Source: Chrysoperla carnea
Taxonomy: Eukaryota; Arthropoda; Insecta; Neuroptera; Chrysopidae
Length of the DNA stretch: 64,000 bases
Direction: 5' to 3'
Assembly (NCBI RefSeq): GCF_905475395.1
Contig: NC_058339.1
Coordinates: 14,144,001 to 14,208,000 of the forward strand
The notes beneath the pieces are model-generated. The model saw only the letters and a list, made by a program, of their open reading frames with translations. It was not told the DNA's origin and ran no database searches. This document shows, piece after piece, positions 12,131 through 25,036 of the stretch. The translations under genes and the position numbers were made by a program. How positions within the stretch are numbered: position 1 is the stretch's first letter; the number at the start of each line of letters is the position of its first letter.

Positions 12131-12649
12131 ATTACAAAAATTTGGATGCTATTCAGGTATATTAACGAACAGTACGCTAACGGTTAGCCAGAGGTAAACG
12201 ACACATTATATATTTTAAGTGAATAATGGCCAAAACAAAATGAATTGAGGAACAATACAAATATATAATATAACGCTTTTGTTATAAGGTTTTAAAGGTT
12301 AAATATTATTAATAAATCATGAAAGATTTAATACATTTTAGGTAAATTAAATTGTGTGAGGGTTAATTAATAAACGTGTATGTATTTTAACTGTAAATCA
12401 TTGTAGCCCACACAAATTTTTATAAAATACGACAATCTTTTTTTTATAAGCGTCAATTTTATATTTTGCTCTGTTTTATTCCTTTTTTTACAACGATTAT
12501 TCTGTTTTAACTAAATTATTAACATTGATTAAATGTTTAAAAATATTAAGGCTATTTTTTTTAAAGTCGGTTGAAATGCTACAGAAAAAAATATATAACC
12601 TTTTTGGTAATCTCTCTCGCAATTGATTATTTGTTACATAAAATTTGTT

Positions 12650-13487
12650 TGGAATTTGAAGAGACTCGGTGGATGGGGTAATTTTGATCCAAAAAGTATA
12701 AAAACCAGGCTAATTTAATGATTGGATGCAGAATTTCTGAGATATCGCAATATTTGGATCGATTTTAGTCCGTATCTCAGAAACTATTCGACCAGTCAAC
12801 AAATGCACCCGATTTTTATACTTTTTGGGTCAAAAGTACCTTATATACTGAGTTTTATCGAAATTGGAGATACACAATTTTTTTCGATTTATTTCAATTT
12901 TTTAAGGGGTACCCTTCGAAAAAATCTGGAAAAGCTGGGAAAAAAATTTTGTTTATTAATTTGATGAAACTCAGTGGATGGGGTAATTTTGATCCAAAAA
13001 GTATAAAAACCAGGTTAATTGAATGATTGAATGCAGAATTTCTTAGATATCGCAATATTTGGATTGATTTTTGTCCGTATCTCAAAAACTATTCGACCAG
13101 TCAACAAATGCACCCGATTTTTGTACTTTTTGGGCCAAAATTACCTTGTATACTAAGTTTTATCGAAATTGGAGATAAAAAAAATTTCGATTTTTTGCAA
13201 TTTTTTTAAGAGGTACCCCTTTGAAAAATCGAAAAAAACGCAAAAATTAATTTTGTTTTGAAATTTGATGAAACTCGGTGGATGGAGTAATTTTGATCCA
13301 AAAAGTATAAAAATCTGGGTAATTTAATGATTGGATCTACAAAAAGTTCAGTAGTATAATGTCAACGAGTATCATGTCCAAAACCATAAAATTGTGAACA
13401 AAAGGAAGGATAAGTGAGGGCTATAACGTGTTAGTCTTTGTTTTAAAAAGGAGAAATTGCCCAGCAATGCGGGCGGGTATCTGCTAG
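12650..13487 (+). mobile_element. Helitron-like 3' end with internal ~306-bp tandem repeats (locus 1)
   Basis: Units beginning near GATGAAACTCGGTGGATGG recur at about 12655, 12962 and 13266. Each holds GGGTAATTTTGATCC, TCTGAGATATCGCAATATTTG and GGGGTACCCTT-type blocks. They are followed by a tail (13385-13487) that ends in a CCCAGCAATGCGGG hairpin, GGGCGGGTATCTG and CTAG|T. That is the usual Helitron 3' terminus (hairpin, CTRR, insertion before T). The same unit and tail occur at 26406-27050 and 54627-55170 (inverted) and the unit alone at 42130-42860. The 5' end was not located. Confidence 0.65.
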
Positions 13488-14024
13488 TAATGTGTAATTA
13501 ATTTAATTTCAATAATTCCGATTTGAAAATATATTTTATACTAATATCCATACAATTTTCATATAATACAACTTTTACTTGACGCTCATTTATTATAACC
13601 GTTTCAAAGTCGTAGTACACAGTAGAATAATATAGATTATACACGCTAGTGAATAATGGAAAACGCAAAACAAGAATTAAGATGAAAGAAAATTGAAGTA
13701 TAATAAGATTTTAATTATTCTGATCGTCTGTAATTTGTCCCAGATGTATTATACAAATTAAAATTACATATTATATACTTACTTGACTCTTTTTACCTTC
13801 ATTGGTAATATATTATCATTCGTTTTCTAGTATTTTTCAAATAAATTGAATTGTGCTTTCTGTAATAATTCAATCTTTGTTTACTGTTGCAATAAATGTT
13901 AAGTTTTTAAGAAATCGTCCGGAAAAACGATAGAAGGTAATCGATAGCCAATTAAAACTAGAACAGAAATAATAACAAAGTATGCATTAGTCGATCAATT
14001 TTATTACACATGCATATATCTTAT
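13488..14024. other. Gene-free AT-rich stretch
   Basis: Nothing recognised. Confidence 0.5.
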
Positions 14025-17000
14025 AGTCTTAGGGCTTACGGTGATATTTTCATCGAAAGCTGCATTTTATGCAGAAAGCAAGCCACTTTGCCCAGTGATA
14101 CTAGGGACCAATATGAATGATTTCATCCGAGGAAACACAAATTTCATCCACTGGAATTCAAGATGGCGGACCTTTTCCAAAATGGCGTCTGCATACTTTA
14201 AAAAATTTATAGAATCAAAACGGTTGCACCGATTTAAGTGATTAAGGTGTCATTCGATTCCTATTAACATCTCTAATCAAAAGAAAAACATACCATTTAA
14301 AAAAATAAAGATGGCGGGCGAATATTAAGAAAAATGTGTAATTTTTCCATAAATTTTTTCATTCTAGTGAAAATAACAACTAAATATCCTATGATATGGT
14401 CACATATTTTTTTATTTAAATAAAACCTAATTATATTAGCTACAAAATAAAAAAAATTGCTTGACAATCCGTCAAGTAGTTTTTGAACTATAAGCATTAC
14501 AAAAGAAGCGTCTGGTTTTGAAAGCCTTCATTGCACGTAATGTGATGCAATGTACTATACTAAAGTAGACATGTACTTTCTACCTGGAAAGTACTCCGAA
14601 GTTAATGAAATTTTTACAGGCTATTTGGGGGTACTCTAGGATGTCTATAATAAGTTTTCGACCTTGAGAATCCTGTGCTAACTTGAAGGGGAGGGGCAAA
14701 AACACCAAAATTTTCGGACTTTTTACAGTTTTTCACTTATATCTCGTTACTTAAGCCAATTTTGTGATCTATAGTCGCTTACAAAGTTGTAGAACATTAA
14801 ATTTTCTAAAATTTGGTATCTAAAAGGATTTTCTAGACTTATTAGTGTCCGAGATACAGCCGATCAAAGGTAGACAAAGTTACTCGAAATGTAAAAAAGT
14901 AGCCGAAACATGAAGGTTTCGTCCCTATAACTATTTATTACCATCATATCACGTTAATTATATTAATCGCACATCAATATCAACAGTTAAATTCAACTAA
15001 GGCCACAGTCCTACCCCCTACCCCTTCCCTAAGTATCCCCCTTCCCCAAACGTGAAGGTCTCTCATTTTAATGTAAAAAGTGCATTTTTAGAAAAATTCA
15101 CCCACATCAAATCCTCTTACGTTGTACACACAATGTCATGTCAAGGGGTGGGAGGAGGTTCCGCCGACCAAGATTATTGTTTTGATTTGCAGTTTCCACA
15201 CTTTAATTACTCATTTTTTGCTTGCGTTTATTCTTTTATAAGGGTTTGAACAAATAAATAAAATATTATTGGTTTGTGATTTTGGAATGTCTTTAATTAT
15301 TTTAAAAATATACATTAAAAAAATTTGGAAAGGTCTGGAAAATTTAGTGGAAAAAATTTACAAAAAATCAAATTCAGGAGATAATTATGAATAATTAGGA
15401 TTAAATAATCAAAAGTCTCATAGAGGTAACACATCATGTTACGAAAATCTTTAAGCGTTGGGTGGCTGCTGGACTCCTCGTCATCAAAGTCCATGGGCTT
15501 GTCTTCCTCATTTAATTTTGGTAATGGAGAAAAGGGGAGATTTGTGGTGTCCTCACTCTCATTATTCGTATCAGCTTCGTTGGTGTCAGGCCGATTGAAG
15601 TTTAAGCTTGCTGTGCAGGGCTTGTCTGTTGTGCAGAGCACAACAGACCAGGCTTTTAACAGCTGCAGCTTGCAGTAGGACAACCACTCGCACACTTGCA
15701 GCTTATTATATGAAGCAGATGTTCTGGAGCAGTGTCCATCGTTGTGGTGATGGGTACCAGACCTGTAGACCTGCATGTTGTTACGAAAATAATTAACAAA
15801 ATACCTATCTTGTTTGGTAAACTTCCTTCCCCATTGAAAAGGGTAATGTTGATGGCTTTCTTGACTTCCCACCTACGCCTGAACTTAAAAAGTAGGTCTT
15901 GTATGAGTGGTACTTGGCAGCATCTCTAGTTGACGGTAGTCTGACAAGCTGACATTTAATGATTTTTCCAAATAACATCAATGAAAATGTTTGTGAAATT
16001 CGATAAAATAGAAAATGCTACCCCAATAATGGATGTTTTTTTTTTCATTTTCAATCAATCAATTATTCAATTGCATGACGGTAAACTTGATTAACAAAGG
16101 TAGAGATTGTATTAACAAATTTACTTATTTACTTTAAATAAGAGCTTTATTACTAAATATCATACACAATCACTTGAATAATGAAGTTTACATTTCCCCA
16201 CAAATTTTTAAACTTTTCCGAGTTTTTAAATGTATAATGTTTTAAATAAATAAAAACATTCCGAAATCATAAAACAAAATTATTTTGAATGAAAATAATA
16301 ATTAATGATGAAAAAATTATTATCTTGAAAAAATAATAACGAAAATATGGAAACTGCAAATCAAAACAATAATCTTGGTCGGCGGAACCTCCTCCCACCC
16401 CTTGGCATGACATTGTGTGTACAACATAAGAGTATTTGATGTAAGTGAATTTTTCTAAAAATGCACTTTTTACATTAAAATGAGAGACCTTCACGTTTGG
16501 GGAAGGGGGATACTTAGGGAAGGGGTAGGGGGTAGGACTGTGGCCTTAGTTGAATTTAACTGTTGATATTGATGTGCGATTAATATAATTAACGTGATAT
16601 GATGGTAATAAATAGTTATAGGGACAAAACCTTCATGTTTCGGCTACTTTTTTACATTTCGAGTAACTTTGTCTACCTTTGATCGGCTGTATCTCGGACA
16701 CTAATAAGTCTAGAAAATCCTTTTAGATACCAAATTTTAGAAAATTTAATGTTCTACAACTTTGTAAGCGACTATAGATCACAAAATTGGCTTAAGTAAC
16801 GAGATATAAGTGAAAAACTGTAAAAAGTCCGAAAATTTTGGTGTTTTTGCCCCTCCCCTTCAAGTTAGCACAGGATTCTCAAGGTCGAAAACTTATTATA
16901 GACATCCTAGAGTACCCCCAAATAGCCTGTAAAAATTTCATTAACTTCGGAGTACTTTCCAGGTAGAAAGTACATGTCTACTTTAGTATAGTACATTGCA

Positions 17001-17515
17001 TCACATTACGTGCAATGAAGGCTTTCAAAACCAGACGCTTCTTTTGTAATGCTTATAGTTCAAAAACTACTTGACGGATTGTCAAGCAATTTTTTTTATT
17101 TTGTAGCTAATATAATTAGGTTTTATTTAAATAAAAAAATATGTGACCATATCATAGGATATTTAGTTGTTATTTTCACTAGAATGAAAAAATTTATGGA
17201 AAAATTACACATTTTTCTTAATATTCGCCCGCCATCTTTATTTTTTTAAATGGTATGTTTTTCTTTTAATTAGAGATGTTAATAGGAATCGAATGACACC
17301 TCAATCACTTAAATCGGTGCAACCGTTTTGATTCTATAAATTTTTTAAAGTATGCAGACGCCATTTTGGAAAAGGTCCGCCATCTTGAATTCCAGTGGAT
17401 GAAATTTGTGTTTCCTCGGATGAAATCATTCATATTGGTCCCTAGTATCACTGGGCAAAGTGGCTTGCTTTCTGCATAAAATGCAGTTTTTTTTCGCTAA
17501 GTCCTATGACTATTA
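14025..17515. mobile_element. Large foldback element with ~1.14-kb near-identical arms
   Basis: The left arm 14060-15199 is the reverse complement of 16343-17487 with very few differences. Examples are the CTGCATTTTATGCAG terminus, ATGGCGGACC, and the CCCTACCCC / GGGGTAGGG stretch. More diverged extensions reach TAGTCTTAGGGCTTA on the left and the complement of TAGTCATAGGACTTA on the right. The ~1.1-kb centre is not repeated and holds a decayed Cys-rich coding fragment. No transposase was recognised. The high arm identity indicates recent formation or gene conversion. Short ORFs in the arms are mirror images of each other and are not treated as genes. Confidence 0.88.
15315..15900 (-). pseudogene. 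Degenerate Cys-rich coding fragment inside the foldback element
   Basis: In one minus-strand frame (about 15636-15760) the translation reads APEHLLHIISCKCASGCP and then TASCSC, a stop, and KPGLLCS. This is a CxC...C...CxC pattern of the kind seen in a widespread, uncharacterised family of insect proteins that end with Cys-rich repeats. The frame is broken by a TAA between CSC and KPGLLC. A second overlapping frame is open for 185 codons (15315-15872) and includes an acidic stretch ending DKPMDFDDEESSSHPTLKDF. Coding seems to jump between frames, as in a decayed gene. The family assignment is a recollection, not a search result. Confidence 0.4.
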
Positions 17516-20090
17516 CTACTATAACTAAATGTTTTTTTTCTATATAAAAGCTATTATCAGCAAGAAACATGGGCTGTATTTTATTTTCAAAAGGATTAAA
17601 ATCCACTTAATTGAGAACAAAGGGGGGATAAATGCATGCAAGGAAAGTCGTGGTTATAACTCGAAATCTGACACACTTATCAAGAACCGATGACAATATA
17701 ATAATTTAATAAGAGAGAAAGACGCTTTTGTAACTAGCTGAACTAAAAAGTAGAAAATAATTTCTTAAATTTAAAAAAAAAAATCATTTTATTGTTAAAA
17801 AGCGTGGGGTGCTAAATTTCAATTATATTAAATATTTTGTAAACAGATATTGTTAAAGAAAAGTCTTTCTAAAATATCTTTAAAAGCAGCCCACGCTTTT
17901 TTACGATAAAATGATTTTTTTAAATTTAAAGAAATAATTTTCTACCTTTTAAAAATAGTTTAATTTGAAATATTCTTACAATAACGATTTTTTGAAGATT
18001 TTTTGAGCGAAATTGTATAACTCTCACCATCATCAATAGAAAGTTTATAGAACTTGAAAGTGAATTCAATTTTTTCTCTATAATAATGAGTGTATATTTT
18101 CATAGCAAATATGCCTAAAAAAGTGAAAAGTATTTGTAAGGTAAGGTCCAAAATTAAATCGATGGTCCAAGATTACTCGGAATGATTGTATTAGAAAAGT
18201 TGTTTTTAATTGATTTTATGTTTTTTGAAAATGATTAATTTAATTGGAAAAATTATATTTTTCTATACTTTGCATAAAATAATAGTATTATATTTATTAT
18301 TAAAAAGGTAATTTTCTGTACTTTAAATGATTAAATAAAATCTCTAAGGGATTTTAGAAAAGTTTATTTCCACTTCCCTAGTTCATTTACCTCACTACTT
18401 GTACAACATACCTGATATAGTCCAAGAAGTCGTTGCAAAAAACGTAGCCTATCGAGTTATCGGATGAAGTATTTTTTAAATGATACTACATATTGTATCT
18501 ATTAAAAAACTCTTTTATAGCCAGGCCAAAAATGGTGCATAAAATTGCTTTATTTTTTCTACGGAGCATTTGTTGTACATTAACTGTACCAATCGAGTTA
18601 CCGTTTCAAACTATAATCAAATTAATGATTAAACATTTTTTTGTTAAGAAAATACTTTAGTGCCACTTTTACGATGTTTCCTAAAGTCATATACTATTAC
18701 TAATGCAACCTATTACAGAAATATATAAATAACAGTGCTGAACTTACGAACTTCGAGCCTATAGGCAAAACGTGGTGGAGGTCTATGTAAGGCCAGCGTT
18801 TTTACCCACAAACTTTGATTGTAATGAAATTATTCGTGTAGTATCTTAAGAATCGTAAGTAACCGAATCAACCCATCTAATACAAGTTTTTTAGTGAGTG
18901 GTAACATTCAAAAATGCTTCACCCGAAAACTAGATACGCCAAGTTTTCTTGCAGCAAGCTCTTGTTCTATTTTATTAGAACGTGTCGTTCGTATGGATAA
19001 AATTATATATTTAAAGATTGATATATAAAAAAAATAATAATAATTAATGTTCTATTTAACTAATGAGCTTTATTATCATGTCTTACAAAAATTATTTAAT
19101 TTTACTAAATGAAAATAAAATAATATGAATCATTTGTAATACTGGTGTAAAAAATTTATTTTGTTCTTTGAATTTTTTTGTTTGTTTTTTTGTTAAATCA
19201 ATTAATTAATTGAGAGATTTATTTAATAACAGTTAATTAATTTTATTCATTGTTCGTTGTATTTTTAAATGCCTTTTCTTTTTTTGTGACAACATTCTGT
19301 CAGTATTCAAATTATATATGCCCCTTATAACAAATAGATATAATTATTATATTTGATGGAGCTAATTGATGTAAAAATGAATCAATTTGTTAACAAAGCT
19401 TCAGACGTTTTGACTTTGTATATTCAAGCAGCTTTCATGTGTGGCGTTTGTTAAATATGTAATATTTTTCAATATAATAGGGTATTCCACTATTTTTGAA
19501 AAAGTATTTTTAAATATTGATTTTGCTAATAAAAAGTCACCAAAAAATTTCGGAAAAATACACACGCTTTCTTGCCAAAAACTTAAATTAAATTTTAAAC
19601 CTTTTTTAAACTGTCAAAAACGCGGGCATCCAATTTGATGACGTAATATGGGTATCATTATACGAAATAACACAAATCAGTTTGACAGATATATTCATAG
19701 ACATCTGATTATAATAAGTATAAATACTCATTATCTATGTATATGTTATATCCAGCTGTCTACACTGAACTAGCTGATGGTCTATGACTCATACCGCTAT
19801 GATATCACAGCAGGGTTTACTCTTACTTAGTCAAAGGTTTACGATGAATTAATTTTATATTTTCGACATGTTATTAAAGTGATTCTCTTTTAAAATGATT
19901 TTGTTATTGGTTAAATAAACTAAGATTTATTGATGAATGACCTGAATCTGTTGCCTTGAATGTAATTAATCAGGCCCTTGCTCAAATTTATCTTAAAACA
20001 TCAAATTACAAACGCAGACAATCCATGCTTCTGAAATATGTGGTTTTATTCAAAGTAAAAAAGATACATATAAAAAATGGTTTATTAAAT
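17516..20090. other. Gene-free stretch with one small hairpin element
   Basis: Apart from the inverted repeat at 17746-17951, no gene or recognisable element was seen between the foldback element and the P450 3' end. Confidence 0.45.
17746..17951. repeat. ~206-bp hairpin (MITE-like)
   Basis: The left arm AAGTAGAAAATAATTTCTTA pairs with the right end, whose complement reads AAGGTAGAAAATTATTTCTT. Pairing continues through AATCATTTTAT and AAAAGCGTGGG. Arms are about 70 bp. There is no coding content. Confidence 0.7.
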
Positions 20091-20096
20091 AAAAGA

Positions 20097-20102
20097 TTTA
20101 TT
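20097..20102 (-). promoter_or_regulatory. Polyadenylation signal AATAAA of the P450 gene
   Basis: AATAAA on the minus strand lies 24 bp after the TGA stop. A second AATAAA follows at about 20081-20086. Both are compatible with a very short 3' UTR. Confidence 0.55.
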
Positions 20103-20125
20103 TACAATTTATAAGAGAAAGTTTA

Positions 20126-23100
20126 TCACTGAGACATCGTTTGACGTTTTTGTATTCTTAAAAGAAAGGCATTTGATAATTTTAGCGTCAATTCGGTTTT
20201 TAATATCAAGTCATCTAAATTTAAATCTGTACTTAATTTATAATGTCTGATCACTGTTGCTATGAGAATTTTCATTGCCATGTAAGCATATTTAATACCT
20301 GAAAAATTACAAATTTTTTAAAAATCGTTAAATCGTACATTGAAGGTAATATTATTTCTGTTAATATTGTAATTCTTTTTGAAACAACAAAGTGCTGGCA
20401 GTTATGAGAGCCCATAACAGAAAAAGGCATCCATTGAACACCTTACATCGTATTTTAATGAAGAGAGCAAATTTTTAATAGTCAGGCGGGTGTAACATGT
20501 AACATTTTTAACATATTTTTCATCATAATTCATATTTTTCGTTATTTTCACTTTATAATTTTAAGGAGTTCATTGGGTGCCTTTTACTTTTATGACCACT
20601 TACACCAATACATTTTTGACAAAGAAAAAGTAAAAATTTACCCAAACAATTTCGTGGTCCTCCACTAAATGGCAAATAACTATATGGATCACGTGATTTT
20701 AATTCTTCCGGTTGAAATCTTTCTGGATCAAAAACATCTGGTTCGGTCCAATATTCTGGATCTCGGTGTGTATAATATATTCCTAAAGCAATTCCACTTC
20801 CTTTTGGTATAGTATAATTTTCATCTAATTGAATGTCTTCTAGTGCATCTCGACCGAGAATTGGTCCTATTGGAAATAATCTCATACTTTCTTTAATTAC
20901 CATTTCTGTATATTTTAATTTTGGTAAGTCTTCTAATTCAATTGTCTTATCGCTATCACCAACTATACTGTAAACTTCGTTATATAATTTTTCCTGTAGA
21001 AACATATCAGTTTAAAAATCAAATTACCAGTTAAAAAACGGACCAATAGAGAGTGAGGCGTAAGTGGTAAGTTCTAATACAGAAGTTATTATTTTTATTT
21101 AATTTGTAACGTTTCTTAATTTTCACGATTTATAGAAGTCGTAGCGATTTATAAAAGTGAACATGGGTTTATTGCTTATCATAATGATTAAACTCATAAA
21201 TCAACATTTATAAACAAAAATCTTTTAGGAATTGCAGAAATAATGCACATTTGTAGCCTTGGGGCAGGAAAAAAAAGTACCTTAATTTTTAAAATCCCGC
21301 AAGATTCTTCTTTGTGTTCGATCTTCATGAAAGTCATAGCGCCAAATATAAAGAATCGAAAACTTTTTATAATCGTATATTAACACCCCACTTTGTACGC
21401 TCCCACTCAAAGCTAGCCTAAAAAAATAGTTACCTGAATATCTGGATACATTGCTAACAGCAATAGGGTAAAACTATTCACGGTTGCTGTCGTATCATTT
21501 CCCTGAAATTTGTAATTAGGTTTTAAACAAGAGAAAATTTGGCCAAAACGTCGTAATTTAAAAAAAAAAACAATAGCTAAAAATTGCGCCAGCTCGTAAC
21601 ACCAAACATTTATATCGTCTAATTATGTTACAACAAAGTCCTTATATAACCTCCTTCAATTTCCTTCAATAATTTCATAAAATATATGCTAAAATTAAGT
21701 AAACGAAACACTGCATATTTACGAAAACCGTTTAATTTTTGGATCAAACATTAGAAGGCGATTAATTTTTGAAAGTATTGGTATTATTATATTATATAAT
21801 TACCGCTACTGTCATTGTATCAACTTCATTACGAATTTCTTCATCCGTGAAATCTGAGGTCTCCATCAATAATTGAATGAAAGCTTTTCGTTTAAATATT
21901 GGTTCATCATTGTTCTGGTCAGTTGGGGAAAATTTATTTGATTCTTGTATTTCTTTGAATTCAGCTCGTTTTTGTTTAATAATCTATTAAAAACAGAACA
22001 TAGGAAATTTATTAGTGTATTTGGTTATTCTTGGAATAAAAAAAAGAAATCCATGTCTTAACTCGTGTTTATAATAACGAACACAATAAGGCAAAAGTTG
22101 AGGATCTGTCATCTTTTTACCGTATTATATACGTAATAATCAATGATTATTAATCAAGAAACATATTGATATTAAATTTGGGCGTAGACGACATAATTTT
22201 TTTAATCGCGAATGAGTTTTATTGAATCCAAGCTGTTGTTGAACAACAGCTACCGAAAAGAATTAAGTTTTTTCATGATCGATATTTTTAAAATAAAATT
22301 TCAAGTTTGAAATACTTACACTATCAGTAAAGTTGTGTAAATACTGTATATGAAATTGTAGTTCTCGATAAAGCTTTGTTCTCTTAAATATGAAATCAGG
22401 ATGTAACCATACTTTTAACATTCTGGTATTAACAATATCTAAAACTCTAATTAAAATTTAAAAATTATATGAATCGTAGTAAATAACCTTCCAGTCAGTA
22501 GCCGAACGTTTTAGAGACGATTTAGATCACACTACCACTGAACCGATTAAATAGTATTAATGTAATTAAAATATACCTTGTTGCACATTCCACGTATTTC
22601 TCGTTACTATCTTCGAGGCTGTTAACTGTAATACCCAAGGCACTTTCTGTAAGACAAACACTAAATATAAATAAATAAATTCAATATTCAAGAACCTATT
22701 CTTATGTTTTTTTTCTTTCACATATTGACTATGTATTCAATAACAATATCAAATAGTCTTGATTCTGATTCATAATTAATATTCTATACACGAAGTTTTG
22801 ATAAAATATTAGTATCATTATTTATTTTCAAGTTCACTTTTTTAACGATGAATTACTTGTATAAAATTAAAAGAACACAGGGAAATGCTTCAATTATCTT
22901 TGGCGTTTAAAAATTTGTGGAAATGCTCTAAAAAGTAGACATTTCATGGACCTGACAGTTTTGTGCTAATTTCGTTCTTCCCATTCTTAATTTAAACTTT
23001 ATACTTTTGAAATTTCTAATCGTGAAAGTTGGATTGATAATTGGAATGAGGCTACTTCAAAGTTTTAGGAACTTACCGCAAATACTATCCAATGTACATC

Positions 23101-23898
23101 GACTTACGTATGGAAAAATATCAAAATAGCCTGTTTCACATTCCAATTTTTTTGCCAAAACATTACTTCGTTCTTGAAATATACTTATAAACGTATCCAA
23201 TATTTTTTGATTAAAAGAAGGCATTATAATTTTCCTATGATGTTTCCAAATCGTCACTGTAAAAATTTCAAATTTAAATTATAGAAAAATGTTACAAAAC
23301 AGGAATATTGGCGTCTACGACCGTCTAGTAAGAGGTCCTCGTTTTGATCACTTAGAAATTTAATTAATTAATATGTACCTGGTGCCGAAAATAAACCTGT
23401 ACCCAACCATGTATTAATAAAACTATAAACGTATGATTTTTGTAAAGCATTTGAGTTTGTTAACACAGCTTTCATGTGCTGGGGTTTTGTAATTACCACA
23501 TATAATTGATTACCCAGCCAGAATCGTGATGGTCCTTTATCGTTATAATTATAAAAGTGATAAAGGATTTGCTTAAATACAACTGAAAATAATACCATCA
23601 TTGAATAAAGTTTTTTTTAAAGTTAAATAGTAGTTTAAGTACCTTCGGATGTTCCTGAGAACATATGTGCATTTCCGATGAATGGTAACGGATCTGGACC
23701 ATTAAACTTTGCAGCCAATTTGAAAAAACGACGATTTTTCCATCGATACTCTATATATTTACCAACTATTAATGATAAAATCAGAATAGTTATTGTCGGA
23801 AATATATGATAATTCGAAGACGTGCTGTGTTCTTTTTTTGAATCAGAAACCCAATCATATGTTGCAAAAAATATTGAGCAAAATGCTGGAACAACCAT
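20126..23898 (-). CDS. Cytochrome P450, CYP4 family-like, nine exons, 536 residues
   Basis: This is a haem monooxygenase anchored in the ER membrane; CYP4 enzymes oxidise fatty acids, hormones or xenobiotics, and the substrate here is unknown. Exons in transcript order: 23898-23643, 23582-23379, 23256-23077, 22646-22577, 22446-22320, 21983-21804, 21502-21434, 20993-20642 and 20298-20126. Every intron is GT-AG (60-440 bp) and phases agree, with no internal stop. Motifs are a membrane segment (about 31-47), GPDPLPFIGN near 67-76, W..HHRK, I-helix AGNDTT (339-344), ExxR ESMR (397-400), PERF (452-455) and haem loop FSGGPRNCLG (471-480, ligand Cys478). Length is normal. Oddities are ~30 residues ahead of the membrane anchor and Asn at the I-helix position that is often Phe/His. 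The start lies right after a possible acceptor (TTTTAG|G), so an upstream exon is possible. Confidence 0.93.
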
Positions 23899-25030
23899 CC
23901 TAAAACAAGAAATAATTTTCGTAAATAAAAAAGTTAGAAACTAGCATCGAAGGTAATCGTTTTTTAAAACAGCAAATTCAAACTTTTTTGGGCAGCTTAG
24001 CTAAATTTTGTGGGCAGACTACCTAGTTGCTTTCATTAATTTGCCTTTTTATAATCAGGAAAAGGAAACCGAAAGAAACAATTACCCGGAAACTCATTTC
24101 CATATAAGACGAAAGTTGCCTTAAAATTGCTTTGTGTTCCATAGTCGTAAAGTTAAGATATTAAAACATCTAGTTTTTTGTTTTTAAATATCGATAATAC
24201 AAGTTATTTGTAATACGCATATATTTTTTCACTTATGTGTTAATCATGATTTACAAGATAAACAAATAATATTTAAAAGGTAAAACTATTTTGATTGATA
24301 AAGGTCTCTATGAATGTTAATTTTGGAAAAATTTATTATAAATACGTGTTACATTTTATTACTTTTATTTTTCTTTATATTGTAAGCAACAATCGATATA
24401 TGAATATTTAATTGCTAATTATTTTGTTTGGTTATTGTGATGTTGATAAATATGTACACTGCTTATGCCTTGTAATTTTATTATTATTATTTTCATAATT
24501 ATGATGAATTATAAAAACATTAATTTAGTATGTAGATTGCATACATTGATTTTTGATGCAATTGATTTTCATTTGTTGACTATGAATAATAAATAAATAT
24601 TACAAATTGATGGTTCTGATTCATTTCGGGACACACACATAGATTTAGTTTTTAATATGATGATACTTTTCTAAGAACAGATAAAAAACCTTTTAATTAA
24701 AGACGAAATCATTAAAAAATCCAGCATATGCCTGACAACTTGTAAAAGAAAACAGCCCAATATCTTAATTTTTAAATTGTCAGGTTAACAGGTCAACATT
24801 AATTTAAAATTGTGTCACAAGAAGTGACCTGATAATAACATTAAATTACAATTTTTTGATGGGTAATGAATAATAGTGATAGGATAAATACGTCACTACA
24901 ATACCTACTCAGATCAAACTAAGAGAAATTAAATTCTTAGGCAGAGCATTTTAGAGTTGACATTCAATGAAAAATTTACAAATTCAACAAAAATTTCCAC
25001 TTAAATGATAAGTTTTTATCTTTGTAAACT
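23899..25030. other. Region upstream of the P450 gene
   Basis: This should hold the P450 promoter and perhaps a 5' untranslated exon. No TATA box or initiator could be assigned with confidence in this AT-rich DNA. Confidence 0.4.
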
Positions 25031-25036
25031 AATTTT

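Noticed and set aside
14297..17249. Mirror-image ORFs at 14297-14497 and 17049-17249 and at 15052-15249 and 16267-16494
   Set aside because: They are products of the inverted arms, with no motif or start context.
20553..20641. Apparent P450 C-terminus ending in KFLLFLCQ
   Set aside because: This is read-through of intron 8; the GTAAAT donor after CLG joins to the exon at 20298, which restores the normal CYP4 C-terminus.
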